Below are positions 1-5,006 of a stretch of 5,772 nt of DNA, one piece after another. Location: assembly GCA_041917975.1 (NCBI GenBank), contig JAYRWN010000301.1, positions 1 through 5,772 of the forward strand, written 5' to 3'. A program made the translations under genes and the position numbers. The notes beneath the pieces are model-generated. The model was not told where the DNA came from. It did not search any database and saw only the letters and a program-made list of their open reading frames with translations. Origin of the DNA: JAYRWN01 sp041917975 (GTDB lineage Bacteria; Bacteroidota; Bacteroidia; Chitinophagales; Saprospiraceae). Positions within the stretch are counted from its first letter, which is position 1; the number at the start of each line of letters is the position of its first letter.

Positions 1-213
1 ACTGATGAGAAACATCTTTGGTTTAGGAACTCCAAAACAAACAATAGCTGTAATTTCTGCCTTAAAAATGTTTTATAAACTTATTTTTAGGTTAATTCGC
101 TCCATAACCAATGGAGCTACCGAATTAAGTCATTCAATATTTAATGAGATATCCTTCCTCTTTTTATGTCAAAACTGATAAAAGTCAATTTATTGATAAA
201 AAATAATAGTTAA
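1..213. other. Left edge, no confident gene
   Basis: This AT-rich stretch holds no gene I can support. The longest plus-strand reading frame runs from ATG at 5 to TGA at 178 (57 codons). It begins MRNIFGLGTPKQ and ends in a hydrophobic, Phe-rich tail. I recognise no family, and its composition gives no clear coding signal. It could be the end of a decayed gene or non-coding DNA. Several stop codons in all frames around 190-213 separate it from the reading frame that opens at 214. Confidence 0.3.
99..117. repeat. Perfect 7 bp hairpin
   Basis: GCTCCAT (99-105) and ATGGAGC (111-117) are exact inverted repeats around the 5-base loop AACCA. No T-run follows on either strand, so a classical intrinsic terminator is unlikely. 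It lies inside the weak reading frame at 5-178. Its role is unknown. Confidence 0.4.
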
Positions 214-321
214 AATAGGCCGTATTTCAACAGCCTCCTAGAATATCTCAAACTTCTTAATGACCTTAAGGAACACTTTCCCATAAGAGAGAAAATTCCG
301 CAGGAGTTTTTTGTTGAATCT
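214..321 (+). pseudogene. 5' part of the helical-repeat gene, lacking a start codon
   Basis: These 36 codons are open and in frame with the ATG at 322, but contain no ATG, GTG or TTG, and TAA at 211-213 precedes them. They encode one more copy of the ~47-residue repeat of the downstream protein. Here the segment NSLLEYLKLL lies exactly 47 residues before NPLEYLRVI and 94 before EAKEYLRII. The match in phase and sequence shows this DNA was once translated as part of the same gene. The native start therefore lay further upstream and has been lost by truncation or rearrangement near 205-215, or translation begins at a rare codon. Confidence 0.65.
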
Positions 322-948
322 ATGCAGTTTATTACTGAGGAGTTGGAGCATCTTTTTCGTGACAACCAAGTAAATCCGTTGGAATACTTGAGAGTTATTG
401 CTGAGTTTAGCAAACGTTATCCGTTGGAAGAATTTGCTCCTCCCGTTTTAATTCGGGAGGTAGTTTATCGATTGTCAAAGGATATATCGTACATTATTCG
501 TGAAAATCCAAATGAAGCAAAAGAATATTTGAGGATAATAAAACAGTTATTTAGGCATTATCCAAGAAAACCTAGAATTAAAGAAAAGATCATGGACGAG
601 CCTTTCTTTAGAATTTCAAATGAAATGGATATGGAGCTTAGAGATAATCCTGATTCGACTTTAATTTACTTAGAACTTTTGCTAATCATTCGTGAATATT
701 ACCAAGGCGACAGAGAAGAACATATGATTGAGCGCATAGTTGATACATTTCGCAAAAGAGAATACCCAAGTGTCATATTTGCGAAGGCAGCAATAATTCT
801 CATTCAGTATGGAGCTCCTACGATATACATCGAACGATTATTTGATAACCATCCAAAATTCAGAAACCTTTTTTCTAAATCTCCTGAATTAGCAAAAGAA
901 CTATTAGAAGCAACAGCAGAACTTAACAACAATGAGAGATTTAATTAA
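322..948 (+). CDS. Helical-repeat hypothetical protein, 5'-truncated
   Basis: The 208-residue product is not a family I recognise. It is hydrophilic, apparently all-helical and built of ~47-residue repeats: a charged turn (LFRDNQ at 11, IIRENPN at 59, ELRDNPD at 106) followed by a helix centred on EYLR (21, 68) or IYLE (115). The C-terminal third departs from the repeat. No signal peptide, membrane segment or catalytic motif is visible, so it is probably a cytosolic TPR- or HEAT-like scaffold (inference). ATG 322 is the first possible start, but the repeat continues upstream to 214, so this is probably an internal Met of a longer original protein. Its stop lies 17 bases inside the next gene, suggesting translational coupling with the small membrane protein. 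Confidence 0.6.
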   Translation: MQFITEELEHLFRDNQVNPLEYLRVIAEFSKRYPLEEFAPPVLIREVVYRLSKDISYIIRENPNEAKEYLRIIKQLFRHYPRKPRIKEKIMDEPFFRISNEMDMELRDNPDSTLIYLELLLIIREYYQGDREEHMIERIVDTFRKREYPSVIFAKAAIILIQYGAPTIYIERLFDNHPKFRNLFSKSPELAKELLEATAELNNNERFN

Positions 949-1177
949 AATATTGATTGCGCTTTGTTTTATGGTGGTCGCATTTTTTGTAGGTCAATAT
1001 TTTGTCAAAGAGAAATATGATACTAAGATTAAAGAGCTGGATAACAATGTCTCCACGGAAAAAGAAATTAATCAGAGACTGCACGATAGCATAACAATGT
1101 TAATTAAGAAGCAAGTTGCCTTATCAAAAGATACGACCAGTTTAAAGAAAATTCAATCTCAAAAAAAGCGACATTGA
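932..1177 (+). CDS. Small membrane-anchored coiled-coil protein, probably frameshifted
   Basis: An 81-residue protein that overlaps the end of the preceding gene by 17 bases. Residues 4-24 form one hydrophobic membrane helix (LIKILIALCFMVVAFFVG) after a short MRD start. The remainder is charged and heptad-like (KEKYDTKIKELDNNVSTEKE), typical of an extended coiled coil. The likely topology is a single N-terminal anchor with the coiled coil outside the inner membrane, but orientation is not certain. The last few residues (QSQKKRH) follow a run of seven A at 1161-1167. If that run had six A, the protein would continue as SDIENELMENYVNEGLP, which fits the coiled coil much better. I therefore think the annotated end is artificial. 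No family is recognised; the overlap suggests it works with the helical-repeat protein. Confidence 0.55.
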   Translation: MRDLIKILIALCFMVVAFFVGQYFVKEKYDTKIKELDNNVSTEKEINQRLHDSITMLIKKQVALSKDTTSLKKIQSQKKRH

Positions 1178-1271
1178 GAATGAGTTAATGGAAAACTATG
1201 TCAACGAAGGGCTTCCGGTAACAATGCATTGGCGTATATGGCGGCTGACGAATACCGTGTTTCAACTGTAG
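1168..1271 (+). pseudogene. Shifted-frame C-terminal tail of the coiled-coil gene
   Basis: Just after the A7 run, another frame reads DIENELMENYVNEG (from 1170) and stays open to TAG at 1269-1271. Its charge pattern continues that of the upstream coiled coil, and the frame is entered by removing a single A. From about 1218 it enters the attC-like palindrome, so its last ~17 codons are probably not native. A sequencing error, a real indel or slippage on the A-run would all explain it. Confidence 0.5.
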
Positions 1272-1417
1272 TAACACAGATGAGCTACATATCCGGCTGA
1301 CCGAACATCTATCAACAAAAAAATATAACTTAAACTTCAAATCACTATTCGGCTTCAGTCGGCCAGGGTGACGGAACACAGAATGCCGCCACATCGCCAA
1401 TGCGTTGCCGTTAGCGG
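1215..1417. repeat. attC-like palindrome 1 (about 200 bp)
   Basis: The left arm CCGGTAAC (1215-1222), then GCATTGGCG (1226-1234) and TATATGGCGGC (to 1245), pairs with GCCGCC (1385-1390), CGCCAATGC (1395-1403) and GTTAGCGG (1410-1417). The outer pair is close to integron R''/R' core sites (…AAC with GTTRRRY, here GTTAGCG), with unpaired bases between the stems as in attC sites. An inner stem pairs CCGGCTGACCGAA (1293-1305) with TTCGGCTTCAGTCGG (1348-1362), leaving an AT-rich loop. It lies directly after the coiled-coil gene, where a cassette's attC would be. The site is longer than most integron attC sites and no integrase is present, so 'attC-like' is a structural statement. Confidence 0.6.
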
Positions 1418-1425
1418 CAAATGAA

Positions 1426-1440
1426 GTAACGACATTGGCG
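1426..1440. repeat. Half attC-like left arm inside R1
   Basis: GTAACGACATTGGCG closely resembles the left arm of attC-like site 1 (GGTAACAATGCATTGGCG at 1217-1234) but has no matching right arm downstream. CATTGGCG (1433-1440) can instead pair with CGCCAATG (1395-1402), the right arm of site 1. It looks like a fossil half-site in the leader of the DoxX gene, and R2 has the same at 4196-4210. Confidence 0.45.
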
Positions 1441-1490
1441 AATTTATAACTGGATAGAAAATAATAAAGCGAATAAATAACAAAGTTAAA

Positions 1491-1847
1491 ATGGAAACAA
1501 CAATTTGGATATTAAAGGCGGCAATAGCATTGCTGTTCATTTTCCTGGGGATTAATAAAATAATGCTCCCAAAAGCTAAACTGCTTGACAAAGGAATGAA
1601 AGGACTAATTAACCTTGACGAAAAGCAAATCAAAACAGCGGCTGTATTAGAAATTTTAGGTGCGATAGGCTTAATTTTGCCTTCTGCACTCAACTATTTT
1701 CCCGTGCTATCCTCCATTTCTGCTTTGTGCTTAGGCTTGACCATGATTGTTGCAGGACTAGTGAACTTCAAACTCAATCTTTCAATTATTCCCAATATCG
1801 TAATACTGGCAATCTGCATTTTTATAGCTTATTGGGAGATTCGATAA
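1491..1847 (+). CDS. DoxX-like small integral membrane protein, copy 1
   Basis: A 118-residue protein that is mostly membrane helix. Hydrophobic segments lie at about residues 6-24, 46-64, 70-90 and 97-115, giving the four-helix layout and size of the DoxX / DoxX-like family. The opening pattern ILKAAIALLFIFLGINKIM followed by a short charged loop (KLLDKGMKGL) also fits. Members are inner-membrane proteins, some linked to redox or quinone chemistry; no activity can be assigned here. The gene follows the attC-like core by about 80 bases. It is almost identical to the copy at 4261-4617, with three conservative changes (I21V, I24L, I55V) and about five silent ones. Both copies are intact although the DNA after them is decayed. 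Confidence 0.8.
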   Translation: METTIWILKAAIALLFIFLGINKIMLPKAKLLDKGMKGLINLDEKQIKTAAVLEILGAIGLILPSALNYFPVLSSISALCLGLTMIVAGLVNFKLNLSIIPNIVILAICIFIAYWEIR

Positions 1848-1858
1848 GGTAGGATTTT

Positions 1859-2014
1859 TCAGGATAGGCCAAATGCAAAAGAAAAACCCATGAACGTTTG
1901 CTCAGGGCGTACTTTTAGATAGTATTCCAGTAATGATTCAATGCCGCGTTTAGCCAGGCGATCCAGGGTAGGGTGATTGTAGTGAGCATAATCGGCGACT
2001 GTGCAATTGCTCAT
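1859..2014 (-). other. Minus-strand short ORF between the DoxX gene and the recombinase remnant
   Basis: The minus strand is open for 51 codons, starting MSNCTVADYAHYNHPTL and including a charged helix-like stretch (DRLAKRGIESLLEYYLKV). The composition looks protein-like, but I recognise no family. In R2 the matching frame is broken by a TAG (TAC changed to TAG near 4752) and the single-base insertion near 4632, so it is at best a decayed gene fragment. Confidence 0.25.
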
Positions 2015-2059
2015 CCACCTCTGCATCCTTCCCAGCCACGGCGCGGTTACTGGCCATGG

Positions 2060-2191
2060 GAGCAGTTAGATCTGCGGGTCATCCAAGAGTCACCTGGTCA
2101 CATTTCATTGAAAACCAATGAAATATATACCCATCTGACCGATTTAAATAAAAAAAGGCACCTAAGCCCTCTGGATTTTCCGGAGAGTTGA
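2060..2191 (+). pseudogene. Tyrosine recombinase C-terminal remnant, copy 1
   Basis: The frame reads DLRVIQESPGHISLKTNE, then IYTHLT, and ends SPLDFPES. This is the canonical end of a XerC/D- or integron-type tyrosine recombinase: the box II histidine in 'GH', the catalytic Tyr in IYTH, and the terminal SPLD motif. Only about 43 residues remain. Upstream, the expected HxLRHS-ATH region is visible only as a degenerate, frame-broken trace around 2015-2060, and the rest of the enzyme (some 250 residues) is absent, so it cannot be active. It has the same orientation as the neighbouring genes and ends just before the terminal hairpin of the repeat unit. Whether it came from an integron integrase or a transposon-linked recombinase cannot be told from this fragment. 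Confidence 0.75.
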
Positions 2192-2209
2192 TAACTTTAG
2201 ATAGTAAAA

Positions 2210-2235
2210 TATATACGCAATAACATGCGTATATA
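2210..2235. repeat. Perfect 10 bp hairpin at the right edge of R1
   Basis: TATATACGCA (2210-2219) and TGCGTATATA (2226-2235) are exact inverted repeats around the loop ATAACA. The hairpin sits 18 bases after the recombinase remnant and 5 bases before similarity between the two repeat copies ends at 2240. It is conserved base for base in R2. Its place at the module edge suggests a recombination or transposition end, or an operator for the recombinase; it has no T-run, so a terminator is unlikely. Confidence 0.75.
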
Positions 2236-2259
2236 CAGATCTTATGTTTAATAGACCAA

Positions 2260-2550
2260 ATGGAAGATAGATCTAAAATAAAGGAAATTATAAATAGAAT
2301 TGATGAAGTTCTTAATTATAAATGGGATCCAATTGGTGTTTCGGATGAACCTTGCGCCAGAGGAGAATACTCATCATATGCACTTTCACTTTTACACTCA
2401 GTCATTTCAGAAAATAAGCAGGAGATTGTAGATAAACTATCCAAAATCGAAAGTGAATTAATGGGATTAACAGTAAATCATTCTAAAAATGAGATTATTG
2501 CCGAAAGACTCATTCAAGATAAATATGCAATAGAAGAAGGATTAAAATGA
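2260..2550 (+). CDS. Small WDPIG-motif hypothetical protein
   Basis: A 96-residue acidic, soluble protein. It contains KWDPIGVSDEP (residues 21-31) followed by ARGEYSSYALSLL, a pattern I associate with small DUF1871-like or immunity-type proteins of unknown function. The rest is helical, ending in a charged C-terminus. No membrane segment or catalytic motif is visible. The start is only 20 bases from the end of repeat unit R1, so its promoter would have to lie in the conserved hairpin region. The stop overlaps the next gene's start as ATGA, so the two are translationally coupled and probably act together. A toxin-antitoxin or immunity role with the HEPN-like partner is possible but unproven. 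Confidence 0.65.
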   Translation: MEDRSKIKEIINRIDEVLNYKWDPIGVSDEPCARGEYSSYALSLLHSVISENKQEIVDKLSKIESELMGLTVNHSKNEIIAERLIQDKYAIEEGLK

Positions 2551-2885
2551 ATTTAACAGTATTTAAAGGAGAGCCAGCTAAAGGTTTAAAGTTTTATGAG
2601 TTGTTAATGGAATCAACCGAATTTACGTCTGAAATGGGAAAATTAACTTTGAATTCAGGAAAATTAGAGGCTGAATTAATTCTTTTACTAAATCGAAACA
2701 ATGTAGAAGGCAAATTTAATAAAGCATCTTTGGGAAATCTAATTAGAATTTCCTACGAAAACAAACTATTGACTGATAATGAGTTATTATCATTTGAACT
2801 GATCTCAAAACAAAGAAACTATTTAACTCATAATATTTATGCTCTCTTAAATTATCAGATTGATGAGACTATTTTAGAAAGATAA
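2547..2885 (+). CDS. HEPN-like helical protein, prematurely terminated
   Basis: A 112-residue helical protein whose start overlaps the previous stop by 4 bases. Near its end lies KQRNYLTHNIYALL (residues 88-101). R90-N91-x3-H95 matches the RNxxxH (R-x4-6-H) motif of HEPN ribonuclease domains. The preceding helices (GKLTLNSGKLEAELILLL, about 31-48) match the layout of small HEPN-like proteins. HEPN proteins often cleave RNA in toxin-antitoxin or anti-phage systems; that role here is inferred. The TAA at 2883-2885 appears to be a nonsense mutation, since the same frame continues with coding-like sequence for 32 more codons to 2984. The Arg and His are retained, but the last helix is lost unless the stop is read through. 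Confidence 0.65.
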   Translation: MNLTVFKGEPAKGLKFYELLMESTEFTSEMGKLTLNSGKLEAELILLLNRNNVEGKFNKASLGNLIRISYENKLLTDNELLSFELISKQRNYLTHNIYALLNYQIDETILER

Positions 2886-2984
2886 AATTTACTGGACTCT
2901 GATGTTCATACATACATAGAAAGAGCTTGGGTCCTGAATGATAATATAAAGGGACTAACAGAAATTATTAAACGAATGAAATAA
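2886..2984 (+). pseudogene. In-frame tail of the HEPN-like gene beyond the stop
   Basis: This is the same frame as the upstream gene: after TAA at 2883 it reads NLLDSDVHTYIERAWVLNDN, then IKGLTEIIKRMK, and stops at TAA 2982-2984. It has amphipathic helix spacing and ends immediately before attC-like site 2. The intact gene would be 145 codons. A single base change in the TAA would restore it. Confidence 0.6.
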
Positions 2985-2986
2985 AA

Positions 2987-3053
2987 CACAAATAACAATG
3001 TACATGACTATCATGCTCCTAGCGTCGTACGCCGCATGTACTTGACGTTGTGC
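2987..3053. repeat. attC-like palindrome 2 (short form)
   Basis: CACAA (2987-2991) pairs with TTGTG (3048-3052), the latter part of a GTTGTGC core (3047-3053). Inside, GTACATG (3000-3006) pairs exactly with CATGTAC (3035-3041), with unmatched bases between the stems. The size (~67 bp) and arrangement resemble a short integron attC. It sits between the HEPN-like gene and the lipoprotein gene, as a cassette boundary should. Confidence 0.5.
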
Positions 3054-3077
3054 GTCATGTTTTGGGAAAGATTAACA

Positions 3078-4049
3078 ATGAAAAAGACGACAGTAATATT
3101 ACTATTTCTCCTTTTGACAAATAACGGTTGTACGGACATTGCACCCAATCCAATTTTCCTAAAGAGTATCATGACAGATATGCCATGTGAAATACAAATG
3201 GTAACCGAGACAGTTGACATTGAACTTTACAGCGATTCAACTTTCGTTAGCTGCACATTCAACATGCTAAATCACGGGGACAGTCTAACACTCCCGATTG
3301 GATTTCCGGTTATGAATTTCTTTCATTGGAGTATGGGCTTCTACGAGAAAAACGACAAAGACAAGTTTGAAATTTATGTTGATAATGTAAGACTTGATAA
3401 AAATGACATTCAAGTTCCAGAACGCATGAAAGAAACTTATGAGAAATACATGAGAGCGATTAATGCTGACGAGGAATATAAACGAAAAGAGGACAGTCTA
3501 TTGACCAAGTATGGAGTAATTGAAAAACGAAACAAGACAATTTACCCTAAAGGAAATTACTCAGCTTACGACAAAGCCTATTCAAAGATTTTTCAGTGGA
3601 GAGAGACTCAACCTCATTTTGACTCGGACTTGATTAGAGAGTTTGACAGCCTTTTAAATAATGGAAATTACGCTTGGTACATTTGGAAAGTAAAGTTTAA
3701 TAAAAGTGAATCGAAAACCATTAAAGTTAACTACATGGTTCCAAGCGGTGTTGGGTATGGTGGAGAATATAGATTTTTAAAGTACTTAATCAGCACAGGC
3801 ACAGGTTGGAAGGACAAAATAAACAAAGTCGAGGTAAAAGTTAGACTTAATAATGTTAAAAGCAATACTATTGAGACGGTCAGTCCTTCCGATCATAAAC
3901 TGGACTACAAGGCAAAAATAATAAGTTGGACATTTGAGAATATCGAACCCACGGTAGACAACGACATTTACGTTAGATACTATAACCCAAACGAAAGACG
4001 CAAATGGGAAAAGTTTAAAGACAAAAGGGCAAGACAATTGAGTAAGTGA
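3078..4049 (+). CDS. Predicted lipoprotein, DUF4424-like
   Basis: I take ATG 3078 as the start, giving 323 residues. An upstream in-frame ATG at 3036 lies inside attC-like site 2 and would put 14 residues ahead of the signal. The N-terminus MKKTTVILLFLLLTNNGC is a lipoprotein signal with the acceptor Cys at residue 18; the NNG before the Cys is a relaxed lipobox, acceptable in Bacteroidota. The mature part is rich in beta-strand pattern and charge. A LPIGFP segment (72-77), a VDNVRL turn (about 101-106), SKTIKVNYMVPSG (212-224) and STGTGWKDKI (239-248) recall DUF4424-type envelope proteins of unknown function. This similarity is from memory and tentative. The gene stands alone between two attC-like sites, so it looks like a single-gene cassette. 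Confidence 0.75.
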   Translation: MKKTTVILLFLLLTNNGCTDIAPNPIFLKSIMTDMPCEIQMVTETVDIELYSDSTFVSCTFNMLNHGDSLTLPIGFPVMNFFHWSMGFYEKNDKDKFEIYVDNVRLDKNDIQVPERMKETYEKYMRAINADEEYKRKEDSLLTKYGVIEKRNKTIYPKGNYSAYDKAYSKIFQWRETQPHFDSDLIREFDSLLNNGNYAWYIWKVKFNKSESKTIKVNYMVPSGVGYGGEYRFLKYLISTGTGWKDKINKVEVKVRLNNVKSNTIETVSPSDHKLDYKAKIISWTFENIEPTVDNDIYVRYYNPNERRKWEKFKDKRARQLSK

Positions 4050-4056
4050 AAGCACG

Positions 4057-4187
4057 CCACACAACAAATGCTTCTGCAATAGCGCGGTGAAGTGTTAGCT
4101 ATAAGTGTTATCTTCGTCCACGGTTTTGTGTCGGGGACAGGACCCGGCTTCGTAAGCGCGCTACTGCAGAAGCGCAAACGTTGGTGG
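4057..4187. repeat. attC-like palindrome 3
   Basis: CTTCTGCAATAGCGCG (4071-4086) pairs with CGCGCTACTGCAGAAG (4157-4172), 15 of 16 positions complementary. Outside this, CCACACAAC (4057-4065) faces GTTGGTGG (4180-4187), an R''/R'-like pair with one extra base. Unpaired AAATG and CGCAAAC separate the two stems, as in attC sites. The ~70-base centre has further short GC stems. It starts a few bases after the lipoprotein stop (4047-4049) and its GTT is the left edge of repeat R2. The arms differ from those of sites 1 and 2. Confidence 0.65.
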
Positions 4188-4195
4188 CAAGTGAA

Positions 4196-4210
4196 GTAAC
4201 GACATTGGCG
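4196..4210. repeat. Half attC-like left arm inside R2
   Basis: GTAACGACATTGGCG is identical to the half-site at 1426-1440. Here the neighbouring full site is of a different arm family (TTCTGCAATAGCG), so this arm has no partner at all. It therefore belongs to the repeated module, not to the adjacent palindrome. Confidence 0.45.
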
Positions 4211-4260
4211 AATTTAAAACTGGATAGAAAATAATAAAACGAATAAATAACAAAGTTAAA

Positions 4261-4617
4261 ATGGAAACAACAATTTGGATATTAAAGGCGGCAATAGCAT
4301 TGCTGTTCATTTTCTTGGGGGTTAACAAATTAATGCTCCCAAAAGCTAAACTGCTTGACAAAGGAATGAAAGGACTAATTAACCTTGACGAAAAGCAAAT
4401 CAAAACAGCGGCTGTATTAGAAGTTTTAGGTGCGATAGGTTTAATTTTGCCTTCTGCACTCAACTATTTTCCCGTGCTATCCTCTATTTCTGCTTTGTGC
4501 TTAGGCTTGACCATGATTGTTGCAGGACTAGTGAACTTCAAACTCAATCTTTCAATAATTCCCAATATCGTAATACTGGCAATCTGCATTTTTATAGCTT
4601 ATTGGGAGATTCGATAA
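4261..4617 (+). CDS. DoxX-like small integral membrane protein, copy 2
   Basis: A 118-residue four-helix membrane protein, near-identical to the product of 1491-1847. Val21, Leu24 and Val55 replace Ile at those positions, and the other differences are silent. Hydrophobic segments fall at about 6-24, 46-64, 70-90 and 97-115. As for copy 1, the family is DoxX / DoxX-like, located in the inner membrane, with no specific activity assignable. The start is fixed by the conserved ATG 80 bases after the GTT core of attC-like site 3. The excess of conservative and silent changes, against stops and an indel in the following DNA, suggests both copies have been under some constraint or were copied recently. 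Confidence 0.8.
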   Translation: METTIWILKAAIALLFIFLGVNKLMLPKAKLLDKGMKGLINLDEKQIKTAAVLEVLGAIGLILPSALNYFPVLSSISALCLGLTMIVAGLVNFKLNLSIIPNIVILAICIFIAYWEIR

Positions 4618-4830
4618 GGCAGGATTTTTCAGGGATAGGCCAAATGTAAAAGAAAAACCCATGAACGTCGGATCAGGGCGTACTTTTAGATAGTATTCCA
4701 GCAATGATTCATTGCCGCGTTTAGCCAGGCGATCCAGGGTAGGGTGATTCTAGTGAGTATAATCGGCGACTGTGCAATTGCTCATCCACCTTTGCATCCT
4801 TCCCAGCCACGGCGCGGTTACTGGCCATGG

Positions 4831-4965
4831 GAGCAGTTAGATCTGCGGGTCATCCAAGAGTCACCTGGTCACATTTCATTGAAAACCACTGAAATATATA
4901 CCCATCTGACCGCTGTAAATAAAAAAAGGCACCTAAGTCCTCTGGATTTTCCGGAGAGTTGGTAA
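4831..4965 (+). pseudogene. Tyrosine recombinase C-terminal remnant, copy 2
   Basis: This is the same remnant as at 2060-2191. It retains PGHISLKTTEIYTHLT with the box II His and the nucleophile Tyr, followed by SPLDFPESW. N50 of copy 1 is T here, giving the canonical KTTEIYTH, so copy 2 is closer to the ancestral form at that point. D-L after HLT is A-V here. The stop has shifted by one codon (TGG TAA instead of TGA). As in copy 1, the N-terminal ~250 residues are missing and the sequence just upstream is frame-broken, so no activity is expected. Confidence 0.75.
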
Positions 4966-4980
4966 CTTTAGATATTAAAA

Positions 4981-5006
4981 TATATACGCAATAACATGCG
5001 TATATA
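4981..5006. repeat. Perfect 10 bp hairpin at the right edge of R2
   Basis: TATATACGCA (4981-4990), loop ATAACA, and TGCGTATATA (4997-5006) are identical to the R1 hairpin, although nearby bases have changed. Similarity with R1 ends at 5011, directly followed by GTTC (in R1, CTTA). It is 51 bases ahead of the acetyltransferase start. Confidence 0.75.

Larger units (their letters stand above)
1410..2240 (+). repeat. Long direct repeat unit, copy R1
   Basis: This 831 bp unit recurs at 4180-5011 with about 30 differences by eye (roughly 96% identity) and one single-base indel. Its left edge is the GTT of attC-like site 1 and its right edge falls 5 bases after a perfect hairpin. Outside these edges the two copies have unrelated flanks. 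It carries a DoxX-like gene, a decayed tyrosine-recombinase end and the hairpin. It may be a mobile module or the shared head of two cassettes. Confidence 0.85.

Noticed and set aside
1355..1693. Minus-strand ORF antisense to the DoxX gene (also 4161-4463)
   Set aside because: A shadow of the DoxX reading frame; the plus-strand protein has clear family features and the antisense has none.
1973..2059. N-terminal part of a 72-residue ORF starting at GTG 1973
   Set aside because: Its first ~29 residues do not resemble a recombinase and the frame is only incidentally open; only 2060-2191 shows recognisable motifs.
2210..2235. Hairpin as an intrinsic terminator
   Set aside because: The stem is mostly A/T and no T-run follows it on either strand.
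3036..3077. Upstream ATG extending the lipoprotein by 14 residues
   Set aside because: It lies inside attC-like palindrome 2 and would put extra residues ahead of a standard MKKTT lipoprotein signal.
3786..4177. Minus-strand ORFs over the lipoprotein end and palindrome 3
   Set aside because: They are antisense to a well-formed gene and to an inverted repeat, with no recognisable motif.
1215..4187. CRISPR array
   Set aside because: The repeats are long palindromes of different sequence at wide, irregular spacing with genes between them; there are no short regular repeats or spacers.
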